DNA from: Betaproteobacteria bacterium UBA6904
Lineage (GTDB): Bacteria > Pseudomonadota > Gammaproteobacteria > Burkholderiales > SG8-39
Length of the DNA: 13,520 bases
Reading direction: 5' to 3'
Assembly (NCBI GenBank): GCA_002451175.1
Contig: DKBI01000143.1
Location: 10,107-23,626, forward strand
Shown here piece by piece: positions 7,388 through 13,520 of the stretch. The translations under genes were made by a program, and so were the position numbers. Position 1 is the first letter of the stretch. Every line of letters begins with the position of its first letter. A model generated the notes under the pieces. The model was given only the letters and a program-made list of their open reading frames with translations. It did not search any database and was not told where the DNA came from.

Positions 7388-8113
7388 ATGAGAGCGATCG
7401 TGCTCGCGGGTGGGCTCGGCACCCGGCTGCAGCAGCGCGTCCCCGGCCTGCCCAAGCCGATGGCGCCCGTCGCTGGGCGGCCGTTCCTCAGCTACGTGCT
7501 CGACCGCCTGATTGCGGGCGGCATGACGCAGATTACGTTGGCGCTCGGCCATCGCGCCGAGCGGATCCGTTCGCATTTCGGCCACACCTACCGGCAAGCC
7601 GTGCTGACCTACGTGGTGGAAAACGAACCCCTCGACACGGGCGGCGCCACCGCGAGCGCCGTGGGCGGAAGCGACGATCCGGTGCTTGTGCAGAATGGCG
7701 ACACCTACCTCGCCTTGGACTACGCGGCGCTCCTACGCTGGTACGGACAGTCGCCATCGGATGCGGCAATCGTCCTGACCCGGGTTCCGGACGCGGCGCG
7801 CTACGGCACCGTGGTGGTGGAGGAAGATCGGGTGCGCGGTTTTGTCGAAAAAGGACGCGGGGGTGAGGGATGGATCAACGCCGGCGTGTATCTGCTTCGA
7901 CCCAGCGTCTTCGCGAAGTTCGGATTGTCCGGAAGATTCAGCCTGGAGACCGACCTGCTGCAACGACACTGCGCGGCCTTGGCGCCGCGCGCCTATTTCT
8001 CGGAGGCGTTCTTTGTCGATATCGGCGTTCCCGAGGACTACGACCGCGCGCAGCGTGAGTTGCCCGCTTTCGACGCATCGCCCTCGGCTATGCGCGTCAA
8101 GCGGCCCGGCTGA
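7388..8113 (+). CDS. hddC: D-glycero-alpha-D-manno-heptose 1-phosphate guanylyltransferase
   Basis: A 241-residue nucleotidyltransferase that joins GTP and heptose 1-phosphate to give GDP-D-glycero-alpha-D-manno-heptose and pyrophosphate. The nucleotide-binding loop LAGGLGTRL (6-14) is followed by PKPMAPVAGRPFL (22-34), NGDTYLALD (103-111) with the metal-binding aspartate, GFVEKG (151-156), WINAGVYLL (162-170) and VDIGVPEDY (210-218). Its compact size, without a C-terminal beta-helix or mannose-isomerase domain, fits HddC rather than ManC or RmlA. GTP specificity is inferred from the HddC resemblance and neighbouring hddA. It lies 51 nt after hddA; no gmhA-type isomerase sits between them, unlike some heptose clusters. 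The stop TGA shares its last base with the methyltransferase ATG (TGATG). Confidence 0.82.
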   Translation: MRAIVLAGGLGTRLQQRVPGLPKPMAPVAGRPFLSYVLDRLIAGGMTQITLALGHRAERIRSHFGHTYRQAVLTYVVENEPLDTGGATASAVGGSDDPVLVQNGDTYLALDYAALLRWYGQSPSDAAIVLTRVPDAARYGTVVVEEDRVRGFVEKGRGGEGWINAGVYLLRPSVFAKFGLSGRFSLETDLLQRHCAALAPRAYFSEAFFVDIGVPEDYDRAQRELPAFDASPSAMRVKRPG

Positions 8114-9213
8114 TGCAGGTTCTTGCGCCCATTCTCGCGGCTACGAAGACCTCGCTGCGCCAACTCGGCCTGCTGCCCTACGCCAAGCGGTTCCTGGCCT
8201 GGCTGTCGGTTCCCGGACGCCGGATGCGATTTGCGCAACCGCTGGTCTATCTGTTCAAGGTGGCGCAGGAAAAGGCCAATTACGCGAACGTCACGGAAGT
8301 TCATGACCTCCCGCCGATTTACCACTATTGGTCCAACGCATATCTCCTGCCCAAGGCCCGGCAGTTCGGCTTTTGCGGTCCGGACGACTTCTTCGCCAAC
8401 CATCTGGAACGCAGCATGCCGGCAGGACGCTCCGGCCGATTCCTCAGCATCGGCGCCGGCAACTGCGACACGGAAATTCGCATCGCCGCCTTGCTGCGCG
8501 CGCGGGGCCGCAGTGATTTCGTCATCGAGTGCCTCGATCTGAACCCCTCGATGCTCGAACGCGGCAGGCTGGCCGCCCGGCAGCAGGGGGTCGCCACGCA
8601 GCTCGCGTTCCTCGAATCCGACTTCAACTCCTGGCGGCCGGCCGGGGCCTATGATGCGGTGATCGCCAATCAGTCGCTGCACCACGTCCTCGAATTGGAG
8701 CACCTCTTCGCATCCGTTGCGGACGCAATTGGTCGGAACGGACGGTTCATCATCTCCGACATGATTGGGCGCAACGGCCACCAGCGCTGGCCGGAGGCCC
8801 TCGCGATCGTGCAGGAGTTCTGGCGCGAGCTGCCGAAGCCGTACCGCCATAACCGTCAGCTGCGAAGGCACGAGGACGTGTTCTTGGACTGGGATTGCTC
8901 GGTCTCGGGTTTCGAGGGCGTCCGGGCGCAGGATATTCTGCCGCTGCTCGTCGAGCGCTTTCACTTCGAGGTGTTCCTCCCGTTCGGCAATGTCATCGAC
9001 CCGTTCATCGACCGTTCCTTTGGACCCAATTTCGACCCCAACCGAGAATGGGACCGCGCCTTCATCGACCGCGTGCATGCGCGGGATGAGCGGGAATTGC
9101 AGGCGGGACGCATCAAGCCGACCCACCTGTTTGGTTGCCTGCAGACGCAGCGGCCCCGGATGGCGCAGTTTCTCGAAGGATTCACACCGGCCCGCGCGAT
9201 CCGGCATGCGTAG
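8113..9213 (+). CDS. Class I SAM-dependent methyltransferase
   Basis: A 366-residue protein with a central Rossmann-like methyltransferase domain. Motif I is RFLSIGAGNCDTEIRIA (109-125), binding SAM. The acidic residue of motif II is D142 in LDLNPSMLERG. YDAVIANQSLHHV (180-192) is motif IV/V, followed by the RFIISDMIGRNG strand (211-222). Residues 1-100 form an N-terminal extension of unknown role, and the last 130 residues contain several aromatic and acidic stretches that may shape an acceptor site. No signal peptide or clear membrane segment is seen. The start ATG overlaps the hddC stop by one base, so it is likely co-translated with the heptose genes; methylation of the heptose or of the finished glycan is a reasonable inference but not shown. 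It could equally methylate another sugar or a lipid-linked intermediate. Confidence 0.78.
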   Translation: MQVLAPILAATKTSLRQLGLLPYAKRFLAWLSVPGRRMRFAQPLVYLFKVAQEKANYANVTEVHDLPPIYHYWSNAYLLPKARQFGFCGPDDFFANHLERSMPAGRSGRFLSIGAGNCDTEIRIAALLRARGRSDFVIECLDLNPSMLERGRLAARQQGVATQLAFLESDFNSWRPAGAYDAVIANQSLHHVLELEHLFASVADAIGRNGRFIISDMIGRNGHQRWPEALAIVQEFWRELPKPYRHNRQLRRHEDVFLDWDCSVSGFEGVRAQDILPLLVERFHFEVFLPFGNVIDPFIDRSFGPNFDPNREWDRAFIDRVHARDERELQAGRIKPTHLFGCLQTQRPRMAQFLEGFTPARAIRHA

Positions 9214-9390
9214 CGCGAATCCGTTGAGCGGATCGGATGGGGCATCGACGACGTGGACGGCTCTCCCTTGTTCAGTGACAGGCGGGGCACTCCGTCATAC
9301 ATTGTGCGGATGGCACGCTGCACGATTGCAAGTCCTGCGCCGGGCGGCGGATCGAGGGACTCAACCATAAGGGTGCGTTGACGGCGCCGC
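9214..9390 (+). other. Intergenic region before the sulfotransferase gene
   Basis: This 177-nt gap is the largest within the plus-strand gene group and breaks the otherwise tight packing. It holds a candidate sigma70 promoter (9275-9303, listed separately). No convincing gene, terminator hairpin with a T-run, or repeat was found. The gap suggests that the sulfotransferase gene was added separately or is expressed separately from the heptose operon. Confidence 0.6.
9275..9303 (+). promoter_or_regulatory. Candidate sigma70 promoter for the sulfotransferase gene
   Basis: GTGACA at 9275-9280 matches TTGACA at 5 of 6 positions. TACATT at 9298-9303 matches TATAAT at 4 of 6. The spacer is exactly 17 nt. 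Transcription would start near 9310, giving a leader of about 80 nt before ATG 9391. It is the best-spaced promoter-like pair seen in the gaps of this window, but such matches also arise by chance. Confidence 0.4.
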
Positions 9391-10344
9391 ATGAGGCAAC
9401 TTCTCCTCATTCTTGGGATGCATCGGAGCGGAACTTCCGTCGCCGCCCGGCTCGCCAACCTGGTTGGATGGGATCTGGGTAATCAGCTTCTCGCGCCGCG
9501 CGCTGACAATCCCAAGGGATTCTGGGAACATGCCGGCGTATTCGAAGCGCACGAGCAGTACTTGCGCGCAGTGCATTGCACATGGGCACATCCCGGGACC
9601 GCGGCAGAAATCCTCTCCGACAAGAGCGCGCTCCGTGACCTGGGCAGCAGGCTCGCCGCCATACTGCAACGTGATCTCAAGGGGGAGCGGATCGCAGTCA
9701 AGGACCCGCGCGCCTGCCGTTTGCTCCCGGTCTGGAACGACGTCGTCGCTGATCTCGACATCAGGCCCAGCTATTGGATTGTCTACCGGAATCCCCGGGA
9801 GGTTGCGCGATCCTTGTTGCAGCGCGACCAGATTCCGCTCTCCCAGGGCTATCTCCTTTGGTATCGATACGTTTCTGAGGCAGAGCGCGCCACGCGCGGC
9901 GCAAGGCGCGCATTCATGGATTTCGAGAGTCTTCTGACGGATTGGCGATCCGCCATGCGCGAGACGTGGACCACTCTTGGACTGCCGTGGGCCGTTCCCG
10001 AGATCGCCGTGCAGGCTGAGATCGAACGCTTCATTGAACGCGAGATGCGCCACCACCATGGGGGCGATGCGCCGGAGCGAGACGCCTTGCTGACGGGCTT
10101 GGCGTTGCCTGCATACGAAGGTCTGCGCCGCGGCGGGCCTGCCGGCTCGGAGATTTCCGCGGTAATGGACGAGTTGACGCAGCGATTGAATGACTACGAC
10201 GCCGCTTACGAGGCGATTCGATCGCAGTGGGCCCGGCAGAATGCTGAGCTGGCGGCTGAGGTCCACGCCCTCAGGCATTCGACCTCGTGGCGGCTGACGG
10301 CCCCGCTGCGCGCGGCCGCGACCTGGTGGCGCACGATCATCTGA
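9391..10344 (+). CDS. Sulfotransferase family protein (PAPS-dependent, P-loop)
   Basis: A 317-residue protein that probably transfers sulfate from PAPS to a glycan hydroxyl. The 5'-phosphosulfate-binding loop GMHRSGTS is at residues 9-16, KDPRACRLLPVW (104-115) follows, and YRNPREVARSLLQRD (132-146) is the 3'-phosphate-binding segment with the conserved R and S. DNPKGFWEH (39-47) is typical of bacterial glycan sulfotransferases of this group. The catalytic part ends near residue 225. After a variable stretch, residues 252-295 look like a short coiled coil, and the end carries STSWRLTAPLR (298-308), a motif commonly found next to glycosyltransferase modules in multidomain surface-glycan proteins. 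Here nothing follows, so it is either a natural tail or a remnant of a larger protein. Substrate is unknown; no cysDN/cysC genes for PAPS supply are in the window. Confidence 0.82.
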   Translation: MRQLLLILGMHRSGTSVAARLANLVGWDLGNQLLAPRADNPKGFWEHAGVFEAHEQYLRAVHCTWAHPGTAAEILSDKSALRDLGSRLAAILQRDLKGERIAVKDPRACRLLPVWNDVVADLDIRPSYWIVYRNPREVARSLLQRDQIPLSQGYLLWYRYVSEAERATRGARRAFMDFESLLTDWRSAMRETWTTLGLPWAVPEIAVQAEIERFIEREMRHHHGGDAPERDALLTGLALPAYEGLRRGGPAGSEISAVMDELTQRLNDYDAAYEAIRSQWARQNAELAAEVHALRHSTSWRLTAPLRAAATWWRTII

Positions 10345-10634
10345 TCTCGCCCGGGAAAGCGCGGCGCGTCAATCGGAGTCCGGTCCTGAGCAGGCACCGG
10401 ATCCGGTCCAGGCACACGGACCCTGAGCCGGCCCCGGCCTGCCCGTCGCGGGCCACAGGCCATTACCATCATTGCGAGCGTGTTCGCCAATGCGGAGCAG
10501 CGCCCCGGCGGCTCCGCTCGCGACATTTCGAACCGGTCAATGAGCGCGCTGGCGTGAATTGATCGGGCCGGAAGCGCCTCGCCCAGACTGCAAAGTATTC
10601 GTGTCGAACTGCAGGCGACGCGCGTCGTGATGGT
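10345..10634. other. Convergent intergenic region between the sulfotransferase gene and wzt
   Basis: This 290-nt stretch lies between two convergent genes. It contains a 12-bp perfect palindrome ACCGGATCCGGT (10396-10407), a hairpin at 10436-10461 (listed separately) and a second 12-bp palindrome CGACGCGCGTCG (10616-10627) just past the wzt stop. One plus-strand frame is open from 10390 to a TGA at 10558-10560 and reads QAITIIASVFANAEQ near its middle, but it has no ATG and no recognised homologue. I see no convincing gene here. Confidence 0.55.
10436..10461. terminator. Imperfect GC-rich hairpin, possible terminator between convergent operons
   Basis: GGCCTG (10436-10441) pairs with CAGGCC (10456-10461), and the inner CCCG (10442-10445) pairs with CGGG (10449-10452) around a TCG loop, leaving a 3-nt bulge on one side. 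It sits midway between the two convergent gene ends, where a bidirectional terminator is expected. Neither strand shows a T-run after the stem, so an intrinsic terminator is doubtful. Confidence 0.3.
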
Positions 10635-11360
10635 TCAGTTCCTCGGCGCCTTCGGGTCACCCTCGCTGATTGCGCCTTGCTCCAGCCAAAACACGCGATT
10701 GCAGAACTCCCCTATCAGTGCGCGATCGTGCGACGCAAAGACCAGAATGCTCGATCGTTTCATCAATTCCTCCATGCGGCGACGCGCCTTGGGTCGAAAT
10801 TCGGCGTCGCCGACGCTCAGCCACTCATCCATGAGGACGATGTCGGCGTCCACCGCGGTGGATACGGCGAACGCCAGCCGAAGCTGCATGCCGCTCGAAT
10901 ACGTCCTCACCGGCATATTCAGGTAGTCCCCAAGGCCGGTGAATTCTGCAATCTCATCGGCCCGAGAGCGAATCTCCTCCCGGCTCAACCCCAAGTACAA
11001 CCCGCGCAGCATGATGTTCTCGTAGCCGGTGGCGTCGAGGTCTACGCCGACAAACAGCTCCAGCAGAGTCGCCGTCCGCCCATCCACGTCCAGCGCACCG
11101 CCAACCGGTTCATAGATTCCGGCCAGCATACGCAGCAGCGTCGTCTTCCCGGCACCGTTACGACCCATGAGCCCCACCCGGTCCCCAGCTCGGATCTCGA
11201 ACGAAACCCCATCCAATGCTCGTACCGTCACCCGATCGCCCGATTCCCGCGCAATGCGTCCCCCGGTGGTGGCATGGATGAGCTGCTTCTTCAACGAACG
11301 ATGCGCGGTGTCGTAGATCGGGAACTGCACCACCACGTCGCGGGCGATGATGTGCGCCAT
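10635..11360 (-). CDS. wzt: Polysaccharide ABC exporter, ATP-binding subunit (Wzt/KpsT type, short form)
   Basis: A 241-residue ATPase that powers export of undecaprenyl-linked or lipid-linked polysaccharide across the inner membrane with the permease Wzm. Walker A GRNGAGKTT is at 66-74, the ABC signature is YSSGMQLR (154-161), Walker B IVLMDE at 174-179, the D-loop SVGD at 182-185 and the switch histidine H211 in SHD. The VGVDLDATGYENI segment (104-116) and the degenerate signature SSGM are typical of polysaccharide exporters. The protein ends about 30 residues after the H-loop, so it lacks the C-terminal glycan-binding domain of Wzt proteins that recognise a modified chain end. Start: ATG 11360 lies 2 nt after the wzm stop; a TTG at 11366 overlapping that stop would add two residues. 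It is the last gene of the minus-strand operon. Confidence 0.9.
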   Translation of the reverse strand: MAHIIARDVVVQFPIYDTAHRSLKKQLIHATTGGRIARESGDRVTVRALDGVSFEIRAGDRVGLMGRNGAGKTTLLRMLAGIYEPVGGALDVDGRTATLLELFVGVDLDATGYENIMLRGLYLGLSREEIRSRADEIAEFTGLGDYLNMPVRTYSSGMQLRLAFAVSTAVDADIVLMDEWLSVGDAEFRPKARRRMEELMKRSSILVFASHDRALIGEFCNRVFWLEQGAISEGDPKAPRN

Positions 11361-11362
11361 CG

Positions 11363-12211
11363 TCAAAGCCAGTAAGCCAAGCGATGGCGAAAACGCGCGA
11401 ACACAGCGAACGCCAATGCCGTGCCCGCCAGCGCAATCGCCAGCGCTACGCCGAGCGAGGAAAGCGGAACCCGACCGTCGAGCGCCGGTGCGCGGAAGAG
11501 TTCCATGAAATGGTGCACCGGATTGAATTCAGCGACCCAGCCCCGGTTGCCGAGAATCTCTGGCAGCCAGATGACGGGCGAGACGAAGAACACCAGCTGC
11601 AGAAGACTCGTCACGATGGGCGGGATGTCCCGGAAACGCGTGCACACGGTCGCGAGCACCAGTGCGACCCAGAAGCAGTTCCACGCCAGCAACAGGAGCG
11701 ACACGGGCAGGATCAGCAGCGCCCATCGGAAGGACAACCCCACTGCGAGCATCACCACCGGCACGATCGCGAAATTGTGAAGGAAGATGACGACGTTTCG
11801 AAACAGCATCCGGCTGACGTGCGCGCTGAACGGCATCCGGATCTGCTTGATCACCGATTCTGCGTCAATGAATACCGTGCAGGCTTCGGTGACCGAAGTC
11901 TGGATCATCACCCAAACGATGAAGCCGATGGCCACGAACGGCAGGAAGCGCGCCAGCGGCTGGCCGAAGAACTTGGCGTAGAGAAAGCCGATCGCGCCGA
12001 CGAAGATTGCGGTGCTCAACGTAAGCCAGAACGGCCCGAGCAGCGAGCGGCGGTAGCGCTGCCGGATATCGTGCCAGCCAAGGTAGCCCCACAGCTCGAA
12101 CGCGAGCAGACCGCGCCGCAAGTCCTCGAGACCGCGACGTCGCTGCTGTCCGCTATCCGTGCTCAATCGTGGCCCAAATCGGCGAGACACAGTCGAACCC
12201 CGGACTGCCAT
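11363..12211 (-). CDS. wzm: Polysaccharide ABC exporter, permease subunit (ABC-2 type)
   Basis: A 282-residue integral inner-membrane protein forming the export channel with Wzt. Six hydrophobic segments are visible at about residues 60-80, 90-108, 138-160, 163-190, 197-220 and 251-271. The amphipathic lead-in ELWGYLGWHDIRQRYRRS (39-56), the cytoplasmic loop AESVIKQIRMPFSAHVS (117-133), SPVIWLPEIL (211-220) and FNPVHHFMELFRAP (229-242) are hallmark features of O-antigen and capsule ABC-2 permeases. The start is uncertain: ATG 12211 gives a 49-nt overlap with rmlD, GTG 12190 a 28-nt overlap, and TTG 12166 a 4-nt TTGA overlap and a 267-residue protein, which is closer to common Wzm lengths. ATG is given because it is the only ATG upstream of the conserved part. 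The C-terminus is coupled to wzt. Confidence 0.9.
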   Translation of the reverse strand: MAVRGSTVSRRFGPRLSTDSGQQRRRGLEDLRRGLLAFELWGYLGWHDIRQRYRRSLLGPFWLTLSTAIFVGAIGFLYAKFFGQPLARFLPFVAIGFIVWVMIQTSVTEACTVFIDAESVIKQIRMPFSAHVSRMLFRNVVIFLHNFAIVPVVMLAVGLSFRWALLILPVSLLLLAWNCFWVALVLATVCTRFRDIPPIVTSLLQLVFFVSPVIWLPEILGNRGWVAEFNPVHHFMELFRAPALDGRVPLSSLGVALAIALAGTALAFAVFARFRHRLAYWL

Positions 12212-13029
12212 GGCGGGAGCGCGAGGCCCGTGCGTTGCTGCAAGCGCTGCGTAGACAACCGTGAGTTGAGGGGTCGCGTCGCCGCAGTGGGATACTCGCG
12301 GGTCAAGATTGCCTCAACGCGGGGCGCCCGCACCGTTGACGAGAAAATGGCCTTGGCAAAGCCACACCAGCTCGTTCCGCCGCGGGCGCAAAGGTTATAG
12401 GTTCCGACTGCCGCGACCGCGCCCGGCCCGCTCGTGGCGGCAACCAAGTGGGCCGTCGCGTCCGCGATATTGCGTGCCCACGTCGGCGCGCCGAGCTGGT
12501 CGTCAACCACCCGCAAGACCTCGCGCTCACGGGCCAGCCTTAGCATGGTGCGCAGGAAGTTGGTGCCCCGCGCCGCGTACACCCAGCTCGTCCGCAGGAC
12601 AAGCCAGCGCCCGCCTGCGGCCGCAACCGCCCGCTCTCCCTCGAGTTTGCTGCGCCCATATACATTGATCGGATTCGGCACGTCCTCTTCCGTGTACGGT
12701 TCTCGCTTCGTGCCGTCGAACACGTAGTCGGTCGAATAGTGCACCAGCAGCGCGCCGAGCCGCTTCGCTTCCTCGGCGAGAATCCCGGGCGCGACGCCGT
12801 TGATCCGCATCGCCAACTCGGGCTCCGATTCGGCCTTGTCCACCGCCGTGTAGGCCCCTGCGTTGACGATGACCGCCGGCTTCACCTCGCGCGTCACCCG
12901 GCGGATCGCATCGGGATCCGCGAGGTCGAGCGTGGCGTGGTCGGTGGCGACGACCTCTCCCAGCGGCGCGAGCGAGCGCTCGAGCTCCCAGCCGACCTGG
13001 CCGTTGCGGCCTGTGAGAAGGATCCTCAA
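12163..13029 (-). CDS. rmlD: dTDP-4-dehydrorhamnose reductase
   Basis: A 288-residue SDR that catalyses the last step of dTDP-L-rhamnose synthesis, reducing dTDP-4-keto-L-rhamnose with NAD(P)H. The glycine motif GRNGQVG is at 7-13, VNAGAYTAVDKAE at 55-67, the signature STDYVFDG at 99-106, YGRSK (124-128) provides the catalytic Y and K, LRTSWVY at 145-151, DDQLGAPTW at 176-184, and RPLNSRLS (252-259) is the sugar-binding end typical of RmlD. The length is normal. The start is a TTG at 13029: it gives the standard MRILLTG opening, and no ATG or GTG exists between it and the conserved strand. It overlaps the rmlC stop as TTGA, and its own stop overlaps a possible wzm TTG in the same way. The enzyme supplies rhamnose for the glycosyltransferases of the locus. 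Confidence 0.93.
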   Translation of the reverse strand: MRILLTGRNGQVGWELERSLAPLGEVVATDHATLDLADPDAIRRVTREVKPAVIVNAGAYTAVDKAESEPELAMRINGVAPGILAEEAKRLGALLVHYSTDYVFDGTKREPYTEEDVPNPINVYGRSKLEGERAVAAAGGRWLVLRTSWVYAARGTNFLRTMLRLAREREVLRVVDDQLGAPTWARNIADATAHLVAATSGPGAVAAVGTYNLCARGGTSWCGFAKAIFSSTVRAPRVEAILTREYPTAATRPLNSRLSTQRLQQRTGLALPPWQSGVRLCLADLGHD

Positions 13030-13520
13030 GCGAACGTTTCGGCTTCCGCCAGCGGCCGCGCCTCGCGGTCCTTCGCCGAGAGCAGCGGCTCGCCGGCCAG
13101 CGGCCAGGCGATCGCGAGCACCGGGTCGTTCCAGCGCACCGCACGCTCGTGCGCCGGGGCGTAGTAGTCCGTGGTCTTGTACTGCACTTCCGCGGCCTCC
13201 GAGGTCACCAGAAAGCCGTGCGCGAATCCCGCCGGGATCCACGCCATGTTCTTCGCTTCCGCCGACAGTTCGAACGCCACCCAGCGGCCGAAATGCGGCG
13301 AGCTGCGCCGCAGGTCCACCGCCACGTCCCAGATCGCGCCGAGCGTGACGCGCACCAGCTTGCCCTGCGGCTGCTCGAGCTGGTAGTGCAGGCCGCGCAG
13401 CACGTTCTTCGCGGAGCGCGAGTGGTTGTCCTGCACGAACTCGAGGTCGAGCCCGGTCGCCGCGGCAAAGGCGCGCCGGTTGTAGGACTCGAAGAAAAAG
13501 CCGCGCGCGTCGCCGAACAC
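13026..13520 (-). CDS. rmlC: dTDP-4-dehydrorhamnose 3,5-epimerase, N-terminus outside window
   Basis: Cupin-fold epimerase that converts dTDP-4-keto-6-deoxy-D-glucose to dTDP-4-keto-L-rhamnose. The visible 164 residues start inside the conserved FGDARGFFFESYN segment, so about 15-20 N-terminal residues lie beyond base 13520; the GTG at the window edge is an internal valine codon. FVQDNHSRSAKNVLRGLHYQ (28-47) carries the catalytic histidine, GAIWDVAVDLRRSSPHFG (61-78) and WIPAGFAHGFLV (93-104) are cupin strands with substrate-binding residues, and YKTTDYYAPAHERAVRWNDP (113-132) has the active-site tyrosine region. Its stop overlaps rmlD by four bases. rmlB and rmlA probably lie upstream in the same operon, outside the window. 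Confidence 0.93.
   Translation of the reverse strand: MFGDARGFFFESYNRRAFAAATGLDLEFVQDNHSRSAKNVLRGLHYQLEQPQGKLVRVTLGAIWDVAVDLRRSSPHFGRWVAFELSAEAKNMAWIPAGFAHGFLVTSEAAEVQYKTTDYYAPAHERAVRWNDPVLAIAWPLAGEPLLSAKDREARPLAEAETFA

Noticed and set aside
6056..7597. A 513-codon open frame on minus, antisense to the dehydratase end, hddA and hddC
   Set aside because: It spans several real plus-strand genes, has shadow-like composition and no motif.
8038..9207. A 389-codon open frame on minus, antisense to the methyltransferase gene
   Set aside because: Mirror of a gene with a clear SAM-binding motif; low-complexity shadow composition.
9214..9390. Searched for a small gene or terminator between the methyltransferase and sulfotransferase genes
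   Set aside because: Only a frame continuing out of the methyltransferase shadow was found, and no stem followed by a T-run.
10287..10562. A 91-codon frame overlapping the end of the sulfotransferase gene
   Set aside because: Basic, low-complexity composition, no ribosome-binding site and no recognisable similarity.
13030..13242. Possible 71-residue N-terminal extension of RmlD in the same frame
   Set aside because: It would lie wholly inside rmlC in another frame, and RmlD proteins start right at the MRILLTG strand, which the TTG at 13029 provides.

Overview
The window is a surface-polysaccharide (O-antigen or capsule) biosynthesis and export locus. The DNA is GC-rich, roughly two-thirds GC by eye, with strong G/C preference at third codon positions. 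Gene families and style fit a Gram-negative proteobacterium, most likely a beta- or gammaproteobacterium; the sequence alone does not give a genus. No tRNA, rRNA, insertion sequence, CRISPR array or phage gene was seen.

Layout. (1) 1-4322 holds four genes on alternating strands: the 3' end of a UDP-glucuronate 4-epimerase (+), a WbpV-like 4-ketoreductase/epimerase (-), a small GT2 glycosyltransferase of the rhamnosyltransferase type (+), and a large two-domain GT2-GT4 glycosyltransferase (-). Their convergent ends are 13 nt apart in one case and overlap by 17 nt in the other. (2) 4429-9213 is a compact plus-strand operon: a sugar-nucleotide reductase, a GDP-mannose-4,6-dehydratase-like enzyme, a heptose 7-phosphate kinase (hddA), a heptose 1-phosphate guanylyltransferase (hddC) and a SAM-dependent methyltransferase. 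A sulfotransferase (9391-10344) follows after a 177-nt gap and may have its own promoter. (3) 10635-13520 is a minus-strand operon read as rmlC (cut by the window edge), rmlD, wzm, wzt: the end of dTDP-L-rhamnose synthesis followed by an ABC-2 polysaccharide exporter.

How the genes fit together (inference). HddA and HddC would make GDP-D-glycero-alpha-D-manno-heptose. The dehydratase and reductase would convert it to a GDP-6-deoxy-heptose, as in the Yersinia DmhA/DmhB and Burkholderia Wcb capsule pathways. RmlC/RmlD supply dTDP-L-rhamnose, and the epimerase supplies UDP-galacturonate or a related sugar. The GT2 and GT2-GT4 enzymes would assemble the glycan, the methyltransferase and sulfotransferase would decorate it, and Wzm/Wzt would export the lipid-linked polymer across the inner membrane. 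The isomerase (GmhA) and phosphatase (GmhB) needed for GDP-heptose are not in the window and may come from the LPS-core pathway or flanking DNA.

Most notable observations: a GDP-6-deoxy-heptose module combined with a sulfotransferase and a methyltransferase beside an ABC exporter; an exporter ATPase without the C-terminal glycan-binding domain; and a repeated TTGA stop/start overlap at four gene junctions, with rmlD apparently obliged to start at TTG.
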